From an uncultured Oscillospiraceae bacterium (lineage in GTDB: Bacteria > Bacillota > Clostridia > Oscillospirales > Oscillospiraceae), in assembly GCA_944385885.1 (NCBI GenBank), contig CALWYY010000045.1, positions 1 through 51,649 of the forward strand: a DNA stretch of 51,649 nucleotides, in the 5' to 3' direction. Position numbers and translations under genes: made by a program. The notes under the pieces are model-generated. The model saw nothing but the letters and a program-made list of their open reading frames with translations. It was not told the origin of the DNA and ran no database searches. Below, piece after piece: positions 15,073-23,363 of the stretch. Within the stretch, counting starts at the first letter, position 1. Each line of letters starts with the position of its first letter.

Positions 15073-15618
15073 ATGGAAAAAATGAGTTCTGTCAAACGGT
15101 CTATTCTTACTGCCGTATGCCTTGCGCTGTGTGTGGTGCTTCCACAGGCGTTCCATGCGATACCCAACGCTGGTGCTATCTATTCGCCTATCCACATCCC
15201 TGTTTTGCTGTGTGGATTGGTATGCGGCTGGCCCTACGGCCTTTTGTGCGGGCTGGCAGGGCCGGCTCTGTCGACGCTGCTGACCGGTATGCCCCCGGCA
15301 GCGCAGCTGCCGCCTATGATGGTAGAGTGCGCTGTATACGGTCTGGCTGCCGGCATATTTATGCGGATCGTGCGCACACGGTCCGTCTACGCGGACCTGT
15401 ACATCAGCTTGCTTTCCGCCATGCTGGCGGGCCGCCTGGCAGCCGGGGCGGCTAAGGCGGCCATCTTTGCCCCGTCGAGCTTTACCCTGGCAGCCTGGAC
15501 GACTGGCTATTTTGTCACCGCGCTGCCGGGAATTGTCATCCAGCTGGTGCTGCTGCCATCTCTGGCTTTTGCCTTGATGAAGGCGCGGCTGATTCCGCCC
15601 CGGTATCCGGAATCCTGA
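15073..15618 (+). CDS. ECF-type S component, substrate unknown
   Basis: ATG 15073 has AAGGAGG 5 nt upstream. The 181-aa hydrophobic protein has about six membrane segments and the S-component style N-terminus (KRSILTAVCLALCVVLPQ), then HIPVLLCGLVCGWPYGLLCGL, like the DUF3816 group of S proteins (pantothenate, thiamine-precursor and related carriers). It follows ecfT by 32 nt and is followed 26 nt later by a methyltransferase. The substrate cannot be named from sequence. Confidence 0.8.
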   Translation: MEKMSSVKRSILTAVCLALCVVLPQAFHAIPNAGAIYSPIHIPVLLCGLVCGWPYGLLCGLAGPALSTLLTGMPPAAQLPPMMVECAVYGLAAGIFMRIVRTRSVYADLYISLLSAMLAGRLAAGAAKAAIFAPSSFTLAAWTTGYFVTALPGIVIQLVLLPSLAFALMKARLIPPRYPES

Positions 15619-15644
15619 GAGGACGGAAGGGCGGAAAGTAAGAT

Positions 15645-16247
15645 ATGGATAGAGAGCAAGTGCGGGCATATTTCAATGCCGCTGCCGCCCGATGGGACCA
15701 GGAGATGGTCCGCCGGGAGGATGTGATCCAAAGGATTCTGGACAACGCCAACGTTGGACCCGGGGCAGATGTACTGGACGTGGCCTGCGGCACGGGGGTC
15801 CTGATCCCCGATTACCTTCGGCGCCGGGTGCGCTCGGTGGTCGGCGTGGATCTGTCCCCGGCTATGGCGGAGCAGGCCCGCCGGAAATTTCCTCGTCCGG
15901 AGGTTCGCATTCTCTGCGGCGATGCGATGACCACTCCGGCGGAGGGTGCCTTTGACTGCATATTAGATGATAACGCCATTCCGCACTTCACCGATGCGGA
16001 AGGACTTATCCGGTCCCTGGCCGGCCGGCTCAAGCCCGGCGGGACGATTTCAGTGGCCCATGGCATGAGCCGGGAGGAGATCAACCGACACCATCAGGGC
16101 TCTGCCTCCGCCGTGTCCGTGGGCCTCATGCCGGCAGAGGAGCTGGCAAGGATTTTTGCCCGGTACGTTACCGTTACCACGGTGCTCTCGGATGACCGGA
16201 TGTATCAGGTGGCTGGGACTCGATCTTCCGCGGGCCGCGCACCCTGA
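15645..16247 (+). CDS. Class I SAM-dependent methyltransferase
   Basis: The 200-aa protein has an N-terminal cap helix (YFNAAAARWD), motif I VLDVACGTGVLIP, the acidic residue after strand 2 (GVDLSPAM), motif ILCGDAMT and post-motif LKPGGTISVAHG. This is a complete Rossmann methyltransferase of the UbiE/small-molecule type. It is the last gene of the ECF operon, directly after the orphan S component, and is followed by a strong terminator. The pairing suggests it acts on, or downstream of, the imported compound (inference). Confidence 0.82.
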   Translation: MDREQVRAYFNAAAARWDQEMVRREDVIQRILDNANVGPGADVLDVACGTGVLIPDYLRRRVRSVVGVDLSPAMAEQARRKFPRPEVRILCGDAMTTPAEGAFDCILDDNAIPHFTDAEGLIRSLAGRLKPGGTISVAHGMSREEINRHHQGSASAVSVGLMPAEELARIFARYVTVTTVLSDDRMYQVAGTRSSAGRAP

Positions 16248-16273
16248 TCTCCGGCTCCGGGACCAATAGAAGA

Positions 16274-16318
16274 AAAGAGCGCAAAGGCCGAGACTACGGC
16301 CTTTGCGCTCTTTATTTT
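16274..16318. terminator. Bidirectional terminator between convergent genes
   Basis: A perfect 17-bp stem (16274-16290 with 16297-16313, loop AGACTA) has T-rich sequence after it on the plus strand and an A-run before it, so it can end both the methyltransferase transcript and the convergent oxidoreductase transcript. Confidence 0.88.
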
Positions 16319-16376
16319 TGCCCGGCGCGGAGCCGGGAAGAAGGCCTCCAGCAAGCAGCGGCGCAGGCCCCTTCGG

Positions 16377-18074
16377 TCAGGACTTTTCCATTCCGCAGGG
16401 GAAAGGAGCCGCCTGAGAGACACAGCGTTCCTGGGTCACAGCGGCCCAGAAGCCGTATCCGCCGGAAAGGCTTTGACAGTCGTAGCCATGCTGGCTCAAA
16501 ATACGGCAGGCGATATAGCTGCGCAGGCCGACCTGGCATGTGACGTATACCGGTTTATCCAGGGGAATTTCCCCCAGCCGTTCCCGCAGGCTGTCCAGGG
16601 GAATGTTGATAAACCCATCCATGTGACCGGCCTCAAATTCCCGGGGCGTCCGGACGTCCAGAAGCGTTACGCTGCCGTCCCGCGGTAAAGTGTCCACCTG
16701 ATCCCAGTGAAATTGGCGTACTTTGCCGGTTAGGACGTTCTGAATCACATACCCTGCCATATTCACCGGGTCCTTAGCGGAGGAATAAGGCGGGGCATAG
16801 GCCAGATCCAGCTCTGTCAGGTCATCGGCGGTCATCCCCGCCCGTATGGCGGTGGCCAGTACATCAATGCGCTTGTCCGCCCCGTCTCCGCCCAGAATTT
16901 GGGCGCCCAGAATACGTCCGCTGGCTTTCTCAAACAGGACCTTTATGGTCATGTTACGGGCGCCGGGGTAGTAACGGGCATGGGAGGCAGAGGAGAGCAG
17001 CACACGGTCGTAATCCAGACCGGCAGCCTGGGCAGCCTTTTCGTTGATGCCTGTGGTGGCAATGGTCATTTCGAATAGCCGGAGCACAGAAGAACCCTGT
17101 GATCCCGGATACACGCTGTGGCCGCCGCAAATGTTGTCTGCGGCGATGCGCCCCTGCCGGTTGGCCGGCCCTGCCAGAGAGATCAGGGCTTTCTGGCCTG
17201 TTACGGAATGGGTGACCTCCACCGCGTCGCCTACCGCATAGATGCCCGGCTGGGAGGTCTCCATGCGTTCGTTGACGGCAATGGAACCCTTCAGACCCAG
17301 GCGCAGGCCTGCGTTCCGGGCCAGATCGGTATCCGGTGCAACGCCTACCGCCAGCAGTACCATGTCCCCGGAGACCGGCTCCTCATCCCGGAGAAGGACC
17401 TGCAGCTTCCCACCGGAAGAGGCAAAGCCCGTAACGGAACTTCCCAGGCGCAGGGATACCCCGTGCCGCCGCAGCAGGGAATGAACTTGGCAGGCCATGT
17501 CGTAGTCCAGAGGGCTCATTACCTGACGAGGGCGCTGAACAACAGTGACAGCAATGCCCAGTTCCGTTAGATTCTCGGCCATCTCCAGTCCAATGTAGCC
17601 GCCGCCCACTAAGACAGCGGAAGAAGGGCGATGCTGGTCCACGTATTCCCGGATCCGGAACGTGTCCTCCACCGTGCGCAGGGAGAAAATACCGTCCAGC
17701 TCCCGCCCAGGCAGCTCCGGTACCACGGGGCGGGCGCCGGGAGACAGCAGCAGTCGGTCATAGGTTTCCTCAAACACCCGCCCGCTTTCCAGGTCCCGCA
17801 CCGTTACCGTCTGGTTTTGGGGATGGATGGCCGTGACCTCATGGTGTACCCGGACGTCCACGTTGAACCGCGCCCGGAAACTCTCCGGAGTCTGGAGCGT
17901 CAGTTCCTTCCGATCCCGGATAATACCGCCGATGTAATATGGCAGACCGCAGTTGGCATAAGAGACGTAGCCGGACCGTTCAAAAACCAGAATTTCCGCC
18001 GTCTCATCCAGACGGCGGATCCTGGCGGCGGCGGTGGCGCCTCCGGCCACCCCGCCTACAATAATTACTTTCAA
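16377..18074 (-). CDS. CoA-disulfide reductase-type flavoprotein with C-terminal rhodanese domain
   Basis: The start is TTG at 18074 with AAAGGAG 7 nt upstream. The 565-aa protein begins with a FAD-binding VGGVAGGATAAARIRR and has the redox Cys in SYANCGLPYY, as in CoA-disulfide reductase/NADH oxidase-type enzymes, then an NAD-binding VGGGYIGLEMAENL and the C-terminal dimer domain. Residues about 465-550 are a rhodanese domain with active-site CQVGLRS. The CoADR-rhodanese fusion is known for reducing CoA persulfide, polysulfide or CoA disulfide with NAD(P)H. It lies 21 nt after thioredoxin in the same operon, consistent with thiol/sulfur redox work. Confidence 0.9.
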   Translation of the reverse strand: MKVIIVGGVAGGATAAARIRRLDETAEILVFERSGYVSYANCGLPYYIGGIIRDRKELTLQTPESFRARFNVDVRVHHEVTAIHPQNQTVTVRDLESGRVFEETYDRLLLSPGARPVVPELPGRELDGIFSLRTVEDTFRIREYVDQHRPSSAVLVGGGYIGLEMAENLTELGIAVTVVQRPRQVMSPLDYDMACQVHSLLRRHGVSLRLGSSVTGFASSGGKLQVLLRDEEPVSGDMVLLAVGVAPDTDLARNAGLRLGLKGSIAVNERMETSQPGIYAVGDAVEVTHSVTGQKALISLAGPANRQGRIAADNICGGHSVYPGSQGSSVLRLFEMTIATTGINEKAAQAAGLDYDRVLLSSASHARYYPGARNMTIKVLFEKASGRILGAQILGGDGADKRIDVLATAIRAGMTADDLTELDLAYAPPYSSAKDPVNMAGYVIQNVLTGKVRQFHWDQVDTLPRDGSVTLLDVRTPREFEAGHMDGFINIPLDSLRERLGEIPLDKPVYVTCQVGLRSYIACRILSQHGYDCQSLSGGYGFWAAVTQERCVSQAAPFPCGMEKS

Positions 18075-18095
18075 AATATGGCTCCTTTCTCCGGA

Positions 18096-18407
18096 TTATT
18101 TCAGCATGGCTTCTAAAGAGGATTTGGGACGCACGCCTACGGAGGTGGAAACGGGCTTTCCGTTCCGGAACAGGATCAGCGTGGGAATGCTGGAAATGCC
18201 GTACCGGGCAGCCAGCATGGGTTGCTCATCCACATTGACTTTTCCAACCGTCAGATCCGCCTCATGCTCCTGAGCAAGTTCTTCCACCACAGGTGCCAGC
18301 ATCCGGCAGGGGCCGCACCAGCTGGCCCAAAAATCCACCAGCACGGGTTTGGAGGACTGCAAAACCTGCGCGTCAAAATTTTCAGAGGTAATGGTAAGAA
18401 CGGACAT
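18096..18407 (-). CDS. trxA: Thioredoxin
   Basis: The start at 18407 gives a 103-aa protein of normal length with AGGAGA upstream. The active site is [10 protein letters not shown], and the cis-Pro is in SSIPTLILF. It donates electrons to disulfides in the cytoplasm. It is first in a two-gene operon with the CoADR-rhodanese flavoprotein. A plausible minus-strand -10 (TATACT) sits in the leader near 18439-18444, but its -35 is poor. Confidence 0.95.
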   Translation of the reverse strand: MSVLTITSENFDAQVLQSSKPVLVDFWASWCGPCRMLAPVVEELAQEHEADLTVGKVNVDEQPMLAARYGISSIPTLILFRNGKPVSTSVGVRPKSSLEAMLK

Positions 18408-18706
18408 GTTTGTATCTCCTTTCGGTTTTTCTTTGTGAGTATAGCATACCCCGCAGAAAACCATCTTACCGTGATTATGTCACAAAAGCAAGGAAAAAGC
18501 GGGGGAACCAACGGGGAAACGGATTTTTTTCAGCGGCAGGGCCAAGGCTGGCGGCCGAAGCTATCCGATGCCCGTGGACGATGCTTTTACCGAAAGAATC
18601 TTTTCACGGAGAGAAGGACTCCCTTGACGGGGGCAGGGGAAGAATTTATAATCAAGGGAGAAAACGCTGACGGAGCGCCGGAGCGCGCCCCGGAAGGGAG
18701 GACAGC
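18408..18706. other. Divergent intergenic region between trxA and transketolase
   Basis: This 299-bp stretch holds the trxA leader at the left and the transketolase promoter at the right. Nothing coding or strongly structured was recognised in between. Confidence 0.5.
18624..18652 (+). promoter_or_regulatory. Sigma-A promoter of the transketolase operon
   Basis: TTGACG (18624-18629) and TATAAT (18647-18652) with a 17-bp spacer, giving a leader of about 50 nt before the ATG at 18707. Confidence 0.85.
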
Positions 18707-19555
18707 ATGTTGACGCAGGAAGAAAAAAAGCGGCTCCAGGTGCTGGCTTGCAAGGTGCGCATGGGTGTGGTGGAAGGGACGTTCCATGCAAAATCCGGGC
18801 ACCCCGGCGGAAGCCTGTCCGCGGCGGATGTGATTACGTATCTGTATTTCCAGGAGATGAACCTGGATCCTAGCAATCCCCGGTGGGAGGACCGGGACCG
18901 GTTTGTCCTGTCAAAGGGACACTGCGCTCCGGCATTGTACGCGGCTCTGGCATACCGGGGGTATTTCCCGGTGGAAGAGCTTCAGACCCTGCGGCAGATC
19001 GGCAGCCGCCTGCAGGGGCACCCCAATATGAACCTGACCCCGGGGATCGACATGTCCACCGGCTCTCTGGGCCAGGGAATTTCCACCGCTGCCGGAATGG
19101 CCCTGGGAGCGAAGAAGCTGGGGAAGGCCCTGCGGGTGTACGCCCTTTTGGGGGACGGGGAGCTGCAGGAGGGCCAGGTGTGGGAGGCGATGATGTTTGC
19201 CGCCCATAACCGCCTGGATAACCTGACGGTGATCGTGGATAACAACGGCCTGCAGATTGACGGGCCAGTGGAGAAGGTTATGAGCCCATATCCCATCCAG
19301 GAAAAATTGGAGGCCTTCGGGCTGTTTGCCCAGACGGTGGACGGGCACGATTTTGATGCGTTGGATCGGGCCTTTGCCGCTGCACGGGAACGAAAAGGCC
19401 AGCCCAGCGCCATCGTTATGAAAACGACCAAGGGCAAGGGGGTAAGCTTTATGGAGGGCCAGGCCGGCTGGCACGGCAAAGCACCCAACGCCGAACAGTA
19501 CAAAACAGCTATGGATGAATTGTCTGCGGCTTTAGCGAAAGTGGAGGCGATGTGA
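18707..19555 (+). CDS. tkt: Transketolase, N-terminal (TPP-binding) subunit
   Basis: The 282-aa protein is the first half of a split transketolase: HAKSGHPGGSLSAAD, FVLSKGHCAPALYA, the GSLGQGIS segment, and the TPP/Mg2+ motif GDGELQEG...VDNNGLQ. Transketolase moves two-carbon units in the non-oxidative pentose phosphate pathway. Subunit splitting is common in Firmicutes and archaea. The ATG at 18707 has AGGGAGGA upstream. The partner gene follows after one base. Confidence 0.93.
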   Translation: MLTQEEKKRLQVLACKVRMGVVEGTFHAKSGHPGGSLSAADVITYLYFQEMNLDPSNPRWEDRDRFVLSKGHCAPALYAALAYRGYFPVEELQTLRQIGSRLQGHPNMNLTPGIDMSTGSLGQGISTAAGMALGAKKLGKALRVYALLGDGELQEGQVWEAMMFAAHNRLDNLTVIVDNNGLQIDGPVEKVMSPYPIQEKLEAFGLFAQTVDGHDFDALDRAFAAARERKGQPSAIVMKTTKGKGVSFMEGQAGWHGKAPNAEQYKTAMDELSAALAKVEAM

Positions 19556-19556
19556 T

Positions 19557-20507
19557 ATGGCGGACGGAAAGAAGATCGCAACCCGAGACAGCTACGGTGA
19601 AAGCATTCGTGATTTAGCGGCGGAGCATGAGGATATCCTGGTACTGGACGCGGACCTGGCTGGCGCCACCAAAACCGCTGTATTTCAGAAAGCCTGGCCC
19701 GACCGGCACATCGACTGCGGTATTGCCGAGGCGGATATGATCGGCGTGGGCGCGGGGTTGTCTACCATGGGGTTTGTGCCGTTTTGCTCCTCGTTTGCCA
19801 TGTTTGCAGCGGGAAGGGCGTTTGAACAGGTACGTAATACCGTGGGATATCCCCATCTGAATGTGAAGATTTGCGCTACTCACGGCGGTATTTCTGTGGG
19901 AGAGGATGGGGCGTCCCATCAGTGCTGCGAGGACTTCGCTCTTATGCGCACCATACCCGGCATGGTGGTGCTCTCTCCCGCCGATGATGTGGAGGCCCGG
20001 GCTGCTGTACGGGCAGCGTATGAGCACGTAGGGCCGGTATACATCCGATTCGGCCGGGCTGCGGTGCCGGTGATCCACGATCCGGCTGCGTTCTCCTTTG
20101 CCATTGGACAGGCGGAGGTTCTGCGAGAGGGCCGGGATGTGGCGCTGGTGGCTACGGGGCTGATGGTGGCGGAGGCTTTGCAGGCCGCCGAGGCCCTGGC
20201 GGAGAAGGGTATTTCCGCCCGCGTGATCAACGTGTGCACCATAAAGCCTCTGGACAGAGAGACTATCCTGGCTGCCGCCCGAGACTGTGGGCGGATTGTC
20301 ACCTGTGAGGAGCACAGCGTGATCGGCGGACTTGGGGAGGCGGTCTGTTCTCTGCTGGCGGAGACCTGCCCGGTTCCCGTACGCCGGGTTGGAGTGGAGG
20401 ACGTTTTTGGCCATTCCGGACCGGCAGGTGACCTTCTGCGGCAGTTCGGCCTGTCCGCCGAGCACGTGGCTCAGGCGGCGGAAAAATTGGTGCAGGAGAC
20501 CGCATAA
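19557..20507 (+). CDS. tkt: Transketolase, C-terminal subunit
   Basis: The 316-aa protein carries the pyrimidine-binding and C-terminal domains: CGIAEADMIGVGAGLS with the TPP-activating Glu, FCSSFAMFAAGRAFEQVRN, THGGISVGEDGASHQ, and C-terminal GLGEAVCSLLAE. It forms the active enzyme with the upstream subunit; starts one base after its stop, so expression is coupled. Confidence 0.93.
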   Translation: MADGKKIATRDSYGESIRDLAAEHEDILVLDADLAGATKTAVFQKAWPDRHIDCGIAEADMIGVGAGLSTMGFVPFCSSFAMFAAGRAFEQVRNTVGYPHLNVKICATHGGISVGEDGASHQCCEDFALMRTIPGMVVLSPADDVEARAAVRAAYEHVGPVYIRFGRAAVPVIHDPAAFSFAIGQAEVLREGRDVALVATGLMVAEALQAAEALAEKGISARVINVCTIKPLDRETILAAARDCGRIVTCEEHSVIGGLGEAVCSLLAETCPVPVRRVGVEDVFGHSGPAGDLLRQFGLSAEHVAQAAEKLVQETA

Positions 20508-20538
20508 TCCGGGTACGTAAATGAGGGGGGGCGATACC

Positions 20539-20874
20539 ATGCGTTGTAAGACAATAATCAAAATCTCCAACAGTACAGAGCCCGGCTCTCTGGGGTTTGG
20601 ACGGGGGATCGTTCAGCTGTTAGAGGGCGTGGAGGAGCTGGGATCCATCAATAAGGCGACCAACGCCATGGGAATGGCTTATTCCAAAGCCTGGAAGATC
20701 ATAAACTCCATTGAGAAGGAGTTCCAGGTCCGCCTGATCGACCGGGATGGGGCCAGAGGCTCCGCCCTGACGGAGGAGGCCCGGCAGATGATCGCACGGT
20801 ACCACGAGATCCTGGATGCCGCGGAGGCAGCGGCGGAGGAAGTATTTCGGAAATATTACGGCCAACCCCAATGA
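20539..20874 (+). CDS. ModE-like winged-helix DNA-binding protein without effector domain
   Basis: ATG 20539 was chosen because a G-rich site lies about 8 nt upstream, giving 111 aa. The sequence GRGIVQLLEGVEELGSINKATNAMGMAYSKAW is the LysR/ModE-type helix-turn-helix region, followed by a recognition/wing region and a C-terminal helix. The molybdate-binding (MOP) domains of full ModE are absent. It lies 31 nt after the transketolase pair and before a terminator, so it is co-transcribed. Its ligand and targets are unknown. Confidence 0.8.
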   Translation: MRCKTIIKISNSTEPGSLGFGRGIVQLLEGVEELGSINKATNAMGMAYSKAWKIINSIEKEFQVRLIDRDGARGSALTEEARQMIARYHEILDAAEAAAEEVFRKYYGQPQ

Positions 20875-20885
20875 AAGGCTTCGAC

Positions 20886-20924
20886 GGCCCGTCCCGGCAC
20901 ACTGCGCCGGGACGGGCCTCTTTT
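20886..20924 (+). terminator. Terminator of the transketolase operon
   Basis: A perfect 13-bp GC-rich stem (20886-20898/20906-20918) with a 7-nt loop is followed by TCTTTT. Confidence 0.88.
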
Positions 20925-20967
20925 CTGAAGAGTGACGGCTGCTTTCAGTCCGGTACGTATATGGGAA

Positions 20968-21000
20968 AGCGGTCCCCGGCGCCTTGCGCCGGGGACCGCT
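20968..21000 (-). terminator. Terminator of the minus-strand exonuclease gene
   Basis: A 15-bp perfect stem (20968-20982/20986-21000, loop CTT) lies about 40 nt past the exonuclease stop. On the minus strand a short TTT follows. Confidence 0.65.
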
Positions 21001-21041
21001 GTTCTTACTTTCCGCTCCTTCTGGCGTATTTTCCGCGGAGG

Positions 21042-22010
21042 CTATCCTCTGGTTTTGGCCCGCCCGCGGCTCCGCCCGCGGCGACGGCTCTGGGCCGCTT
21101 TGTCCCGATAGAACTTTTCCTTCTCTTCGTCCGCCCGGTAAAGGATCCGGTTGACGGCCCACTGTTCGTTTTCCGCCTTCCGAAATTTTAAACGTACCAG
21201 GAACTTCCCATGTTCTTCGCAGGATGCCAGCGCCATGTATCTGCGGTCTCCCTGGTTGACCCAGCGGCCCAGTTCCAGCGCTTTTCCACAATCCGGACAG
21301 GCCAGCTCTGTTACCTGCCGGTCCGCAAATGCCTCTGACCGGGCGGCATAGCCGGAAAAGGCCCGGTGTTCCAGAGAGTCGGAGTCATCGCCTGCCGGCT
21401 TGTCCGCCGGAAGACGGTGGGCCAGCAGAGCAGCCGCATCCTGATACTGTTCCAGACCTGCCGCGAAATCCAATCGGGAGCATACCAGCGCCGTGTTATA
21501 GGCGTCTCCCAAGGCATCGTGGGCCGTTCGTGTCTGTTCAATGGAAAAATGCTCCATGGCGGAGGCAAGAGATTTTTGGTTCTTGTCCCCACCGGTCTGC
21601 AAATTGTATATAAGCTGCAGATTTACCCAATCGTCGATCCAATCCCAGTCCAAATCATGCACGATGATGTTCTGTTCCATGATCCGCCGGTCATCATAGC
21701 CCCAGGTGACAAATACGGCCCCCTCACCACACCAGGCCCGGAACCGGTCAAACACACTGGGGAAGGTCTGGCTATGGCTAAGGCGCTCTTTATCTATGCC
21801 TGTGAGCTTTTTAACCTTGTAGTGCATGTTCCGGAAATATACCGGTTTTACATCCGACTGGAATTCCTCTGCCGGACAGAAATTCTCATCCAGCTTCACG
21901 GCGCCGATCTGTATGATCTCGCCGCTCAGATGGATGGGAAGATAGTTGTATATGGACGCATGGGAGCTCATGGCCTGATTCCATTCCAAGTCCAAAACAA
22001 TGTACGCCAT
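21042..22010 (-). CDS. DEDDh 3'-5' exonuclease (RNase T / DNA polymerase III epsilon-like)
   Basis: The start at 22010 gives 322 aa beginning directly with the exonuclease motif I (VLDLEWNQ, Asp and Glu). Motif II is in the VTWGYDDRR region, and motif III is HDALGDAYNT with catalytic His and Asp. The C-terminal part has a CPDCGK pair and a second Cys (SCEEHGK), a possible zinc-ribbon-like element, and ends in a very basic tail (RRRGRSRGRAKTRG) suited to nucleic acid binding. It has its own promoter and faces away from ddl. RNA versus DNA substrate cannot be decided. Confidence 0.85.
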   Translation of the reverse strand: MAYIVLDLEWNQAMSSHASIYNYLPIHLSGEIIQIGAVKLDENFCPAEEFQSDVKPVYFRNMHYKVKKLTGIDKERLSHSQTFPSVFDRFRAWCGEGAVFVTWGYDDRRIMEQNIIVHDLDWDWIDDWVNLQLIYNLQTGGDKNQKSLASAMEHFSIEQTRTAHDALGDAYNTALVCSRLDFAAGLEQYQDAAALLAHRLPADKPAGDDSDSLEHRAFSGYAARSEAFADRQVTELACPDCGKALELGRWVNQGDRRYMALASCEEHGKFLVRLKFRKAENEQWAVNRILYRADEEKEKFYRDKAAQSRRRGRSRGRAKTRG

Positions 22011-22040
22011 TCCACACCGACCTTTCCAAATAACCAAAAC

Positions 22041-22069
22041 ATTATACCAACAGGCCTGAGAAAAGACAA
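22041..22069 (-). promoter_or_regulatory. Promoter of the DEDDh exonuclease
   Basis: On the minus strand TTGTCT (22064-22069) and TATAAT (22041-22046) are 17 bp apart, with an extended TG-N before the -10. Confidence 0.8.
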
Positions 22070-22090
22070 TGGTTTTCGGAAAATATATAT

Positions 22091-22119
22091 TTGCCAGGCC
22101 CTGCCCGGCATGGTATAAT
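22091..22119 (+). promoter_or_regulatory. Promoter of ddl-murF
   Basis: TTGCCA (22091-22096) and TATAAT (22114-22119) are 17 bp apart with an extended TG-N -10. The predicted transcript start near 22126 leaves a leader of almost 200 nt before the ddl ATG. Confidence 0.82.
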
Positions 22120-22125
22120 ACCGCG

Positions 22126-22322
22126 GGAGCGGGGAATTTGTGCACGTTGCGGCCCGTTTTTAGGTCCGGCAGGTGGCCATGGGCCGGAGGGCGGCGTATT
22201 GTAGAGTGGCGCCTCTGCTGCGGCTGGCGCCAGAATCGCAGGGGCAAGCCGCGGCGCATAGTTTTCGCCGGAGGAAACCGTCGGGTGGGGTTTGGCTCCG
22301 GGGAGGAGTCGGGGAGGATAGC
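22126..22322 (+). other. Long GC-rich leader of ddl-murF
   Basis: About 197 nt lie between the predicted transcript start and the ddl start. Short inverted repeats are present (for example GGCGCC pairs near 22209 and 22226) and the ribosome binding site GGGGAGG is at 22311. An in-frame upstream extension exists but shows no D-Ala ligase-like sequence. No known riboswitch class was recognised. Confidence 0.4.
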
Positions 22323-23363
22323 ATGGACATTGTGGTTCTTTGCGGCGGTTTGAGCCAGGAGCGGGACGTTTCCATCAGCACCGGTACCTGCGCGGCCCGG
22401 GCACTCCGGGAACGCGGGCATCGGGTAGTCCTGGCGGATTTGTTCTTTGGACGCCCGGAGGCGGTTGAGGACCCCCGGGCGCTTTTTTCCCGGGAGGATC
22501 CGGTGAACATATACGCAGTGGGGGAAAAGGAGCCGGATCTGGCCGCCGTCCGTGCCCGCCGGGGCGGGAGAGGCCTGCTGGGCCCGGGAATCGTGGAGCT
22601 ATGCCAGGCGGCGGATATCACGTTTCTGGCGCTGCACGGAGGGCCGGGTGAGAACGGACAGCTTCAGGCGTGTCTGGATATGTACGAGATCCCCTATACC
22701 GGAAGCGGTTACCTTGGAAGTGCCCTTGCCATGGATAAGGAGATCACCAAATGCCTCTTTGCGCAGGAGGGAATATCTACGCCGCCGGGGATTACCCTGC
22801 ACAGGGGCGATGCGGGCCGGACTTTGCCGGCGTTTCCCTGCGTCGTCAAGCCCTGCTCCGGCGGCTCCTCCGTGGGTACCAGCGTGGTGACTGATGCCGC
22901 CCAGTATGAGGATGCTCTGAGCGCGGCGTTTGCTTGCGAGGACACGGTGCTGGTAGAGCAGTACATAAAAGGCCGGGAACTGACGGTAGGTATTATGGAC
23001 GGCCGCGCTATGCCCGTGATCGAGATCATTCCCCGCCAGGGCTTTTACGATTATAAGAATAAGTACCAGGCGGGGCTAACCACAGAGCTGTGCCCGGCGC
23101 CCTTAACGCCGGAGGAGACGGCTCAAATACAACGCCTGGCGGAGAAAGTGTACCGGACATTGCATTTGCAGGCCTATGCCAGGGCAGATTTTCTTATGGA
23201 CGGGACAGGAGAGCTGTACTGTCTGGAGGCAAACACGTTGCCGGGAATGACTCCTACCAGCCTGATCCCCCAGATGGCGGCAGCGGAGGGAATGGATTAC
23301 GGCGCCCTCTGCGAGAGGATTATTGAAGTTTCCATGAAAAAGTACGGAAGAGGACAGCTATGA
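22323..23363 (+). CDS. ddl: D-alanine--D-alanine ligase
   Basis: ATG 22323 gives 346 aa beginning at the family N-terminus (DIVVLCGGLSQERDVSISTG). ATP-grasp features follow: ALHGGPGENG, GSGYLGSALAMDK, VVKPCSGGSSVGTS, the omega-loop region NKYQAG, and EANTLPGMTPTSLIPQMA with Mg2+-binding Glu/Asn. It makes D-Ala-D-Ala for peptidoglycan. The stop overlaps murF (ATGA), so dipeptide synthesis and addition are coupled. Confidence 0.94.
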   Translation: MDIVVLCGGLSQERDVSISTGTCAARALRERGHRVVLADLFFGRPEAVEDPRALFSREDPVNIYAVGEKEPDLAAVRARRGGRGLLGPGIVELCQAADITFLALHGGPGENGQLQACLDMYEIPYTGSGYLGSALAMDKEITKCLFAQEGISTPPGITLHRGDAGRTLPAFPCVVKPCSGGSSVGTSVVTDAAQYEDALSAAFACEDTVLVEQYIKGRELTVGIMDGRAMPVIEIIPRQGFYDYKNKYQAGLTTELCPAPLTPEETAQIQRLAEKVYRTLHLQAYARADFLMDGTGELYCLEANTLPGMTPTSLIPQMAAAEGMDYGALCERIIEVSMKKYGRGQL

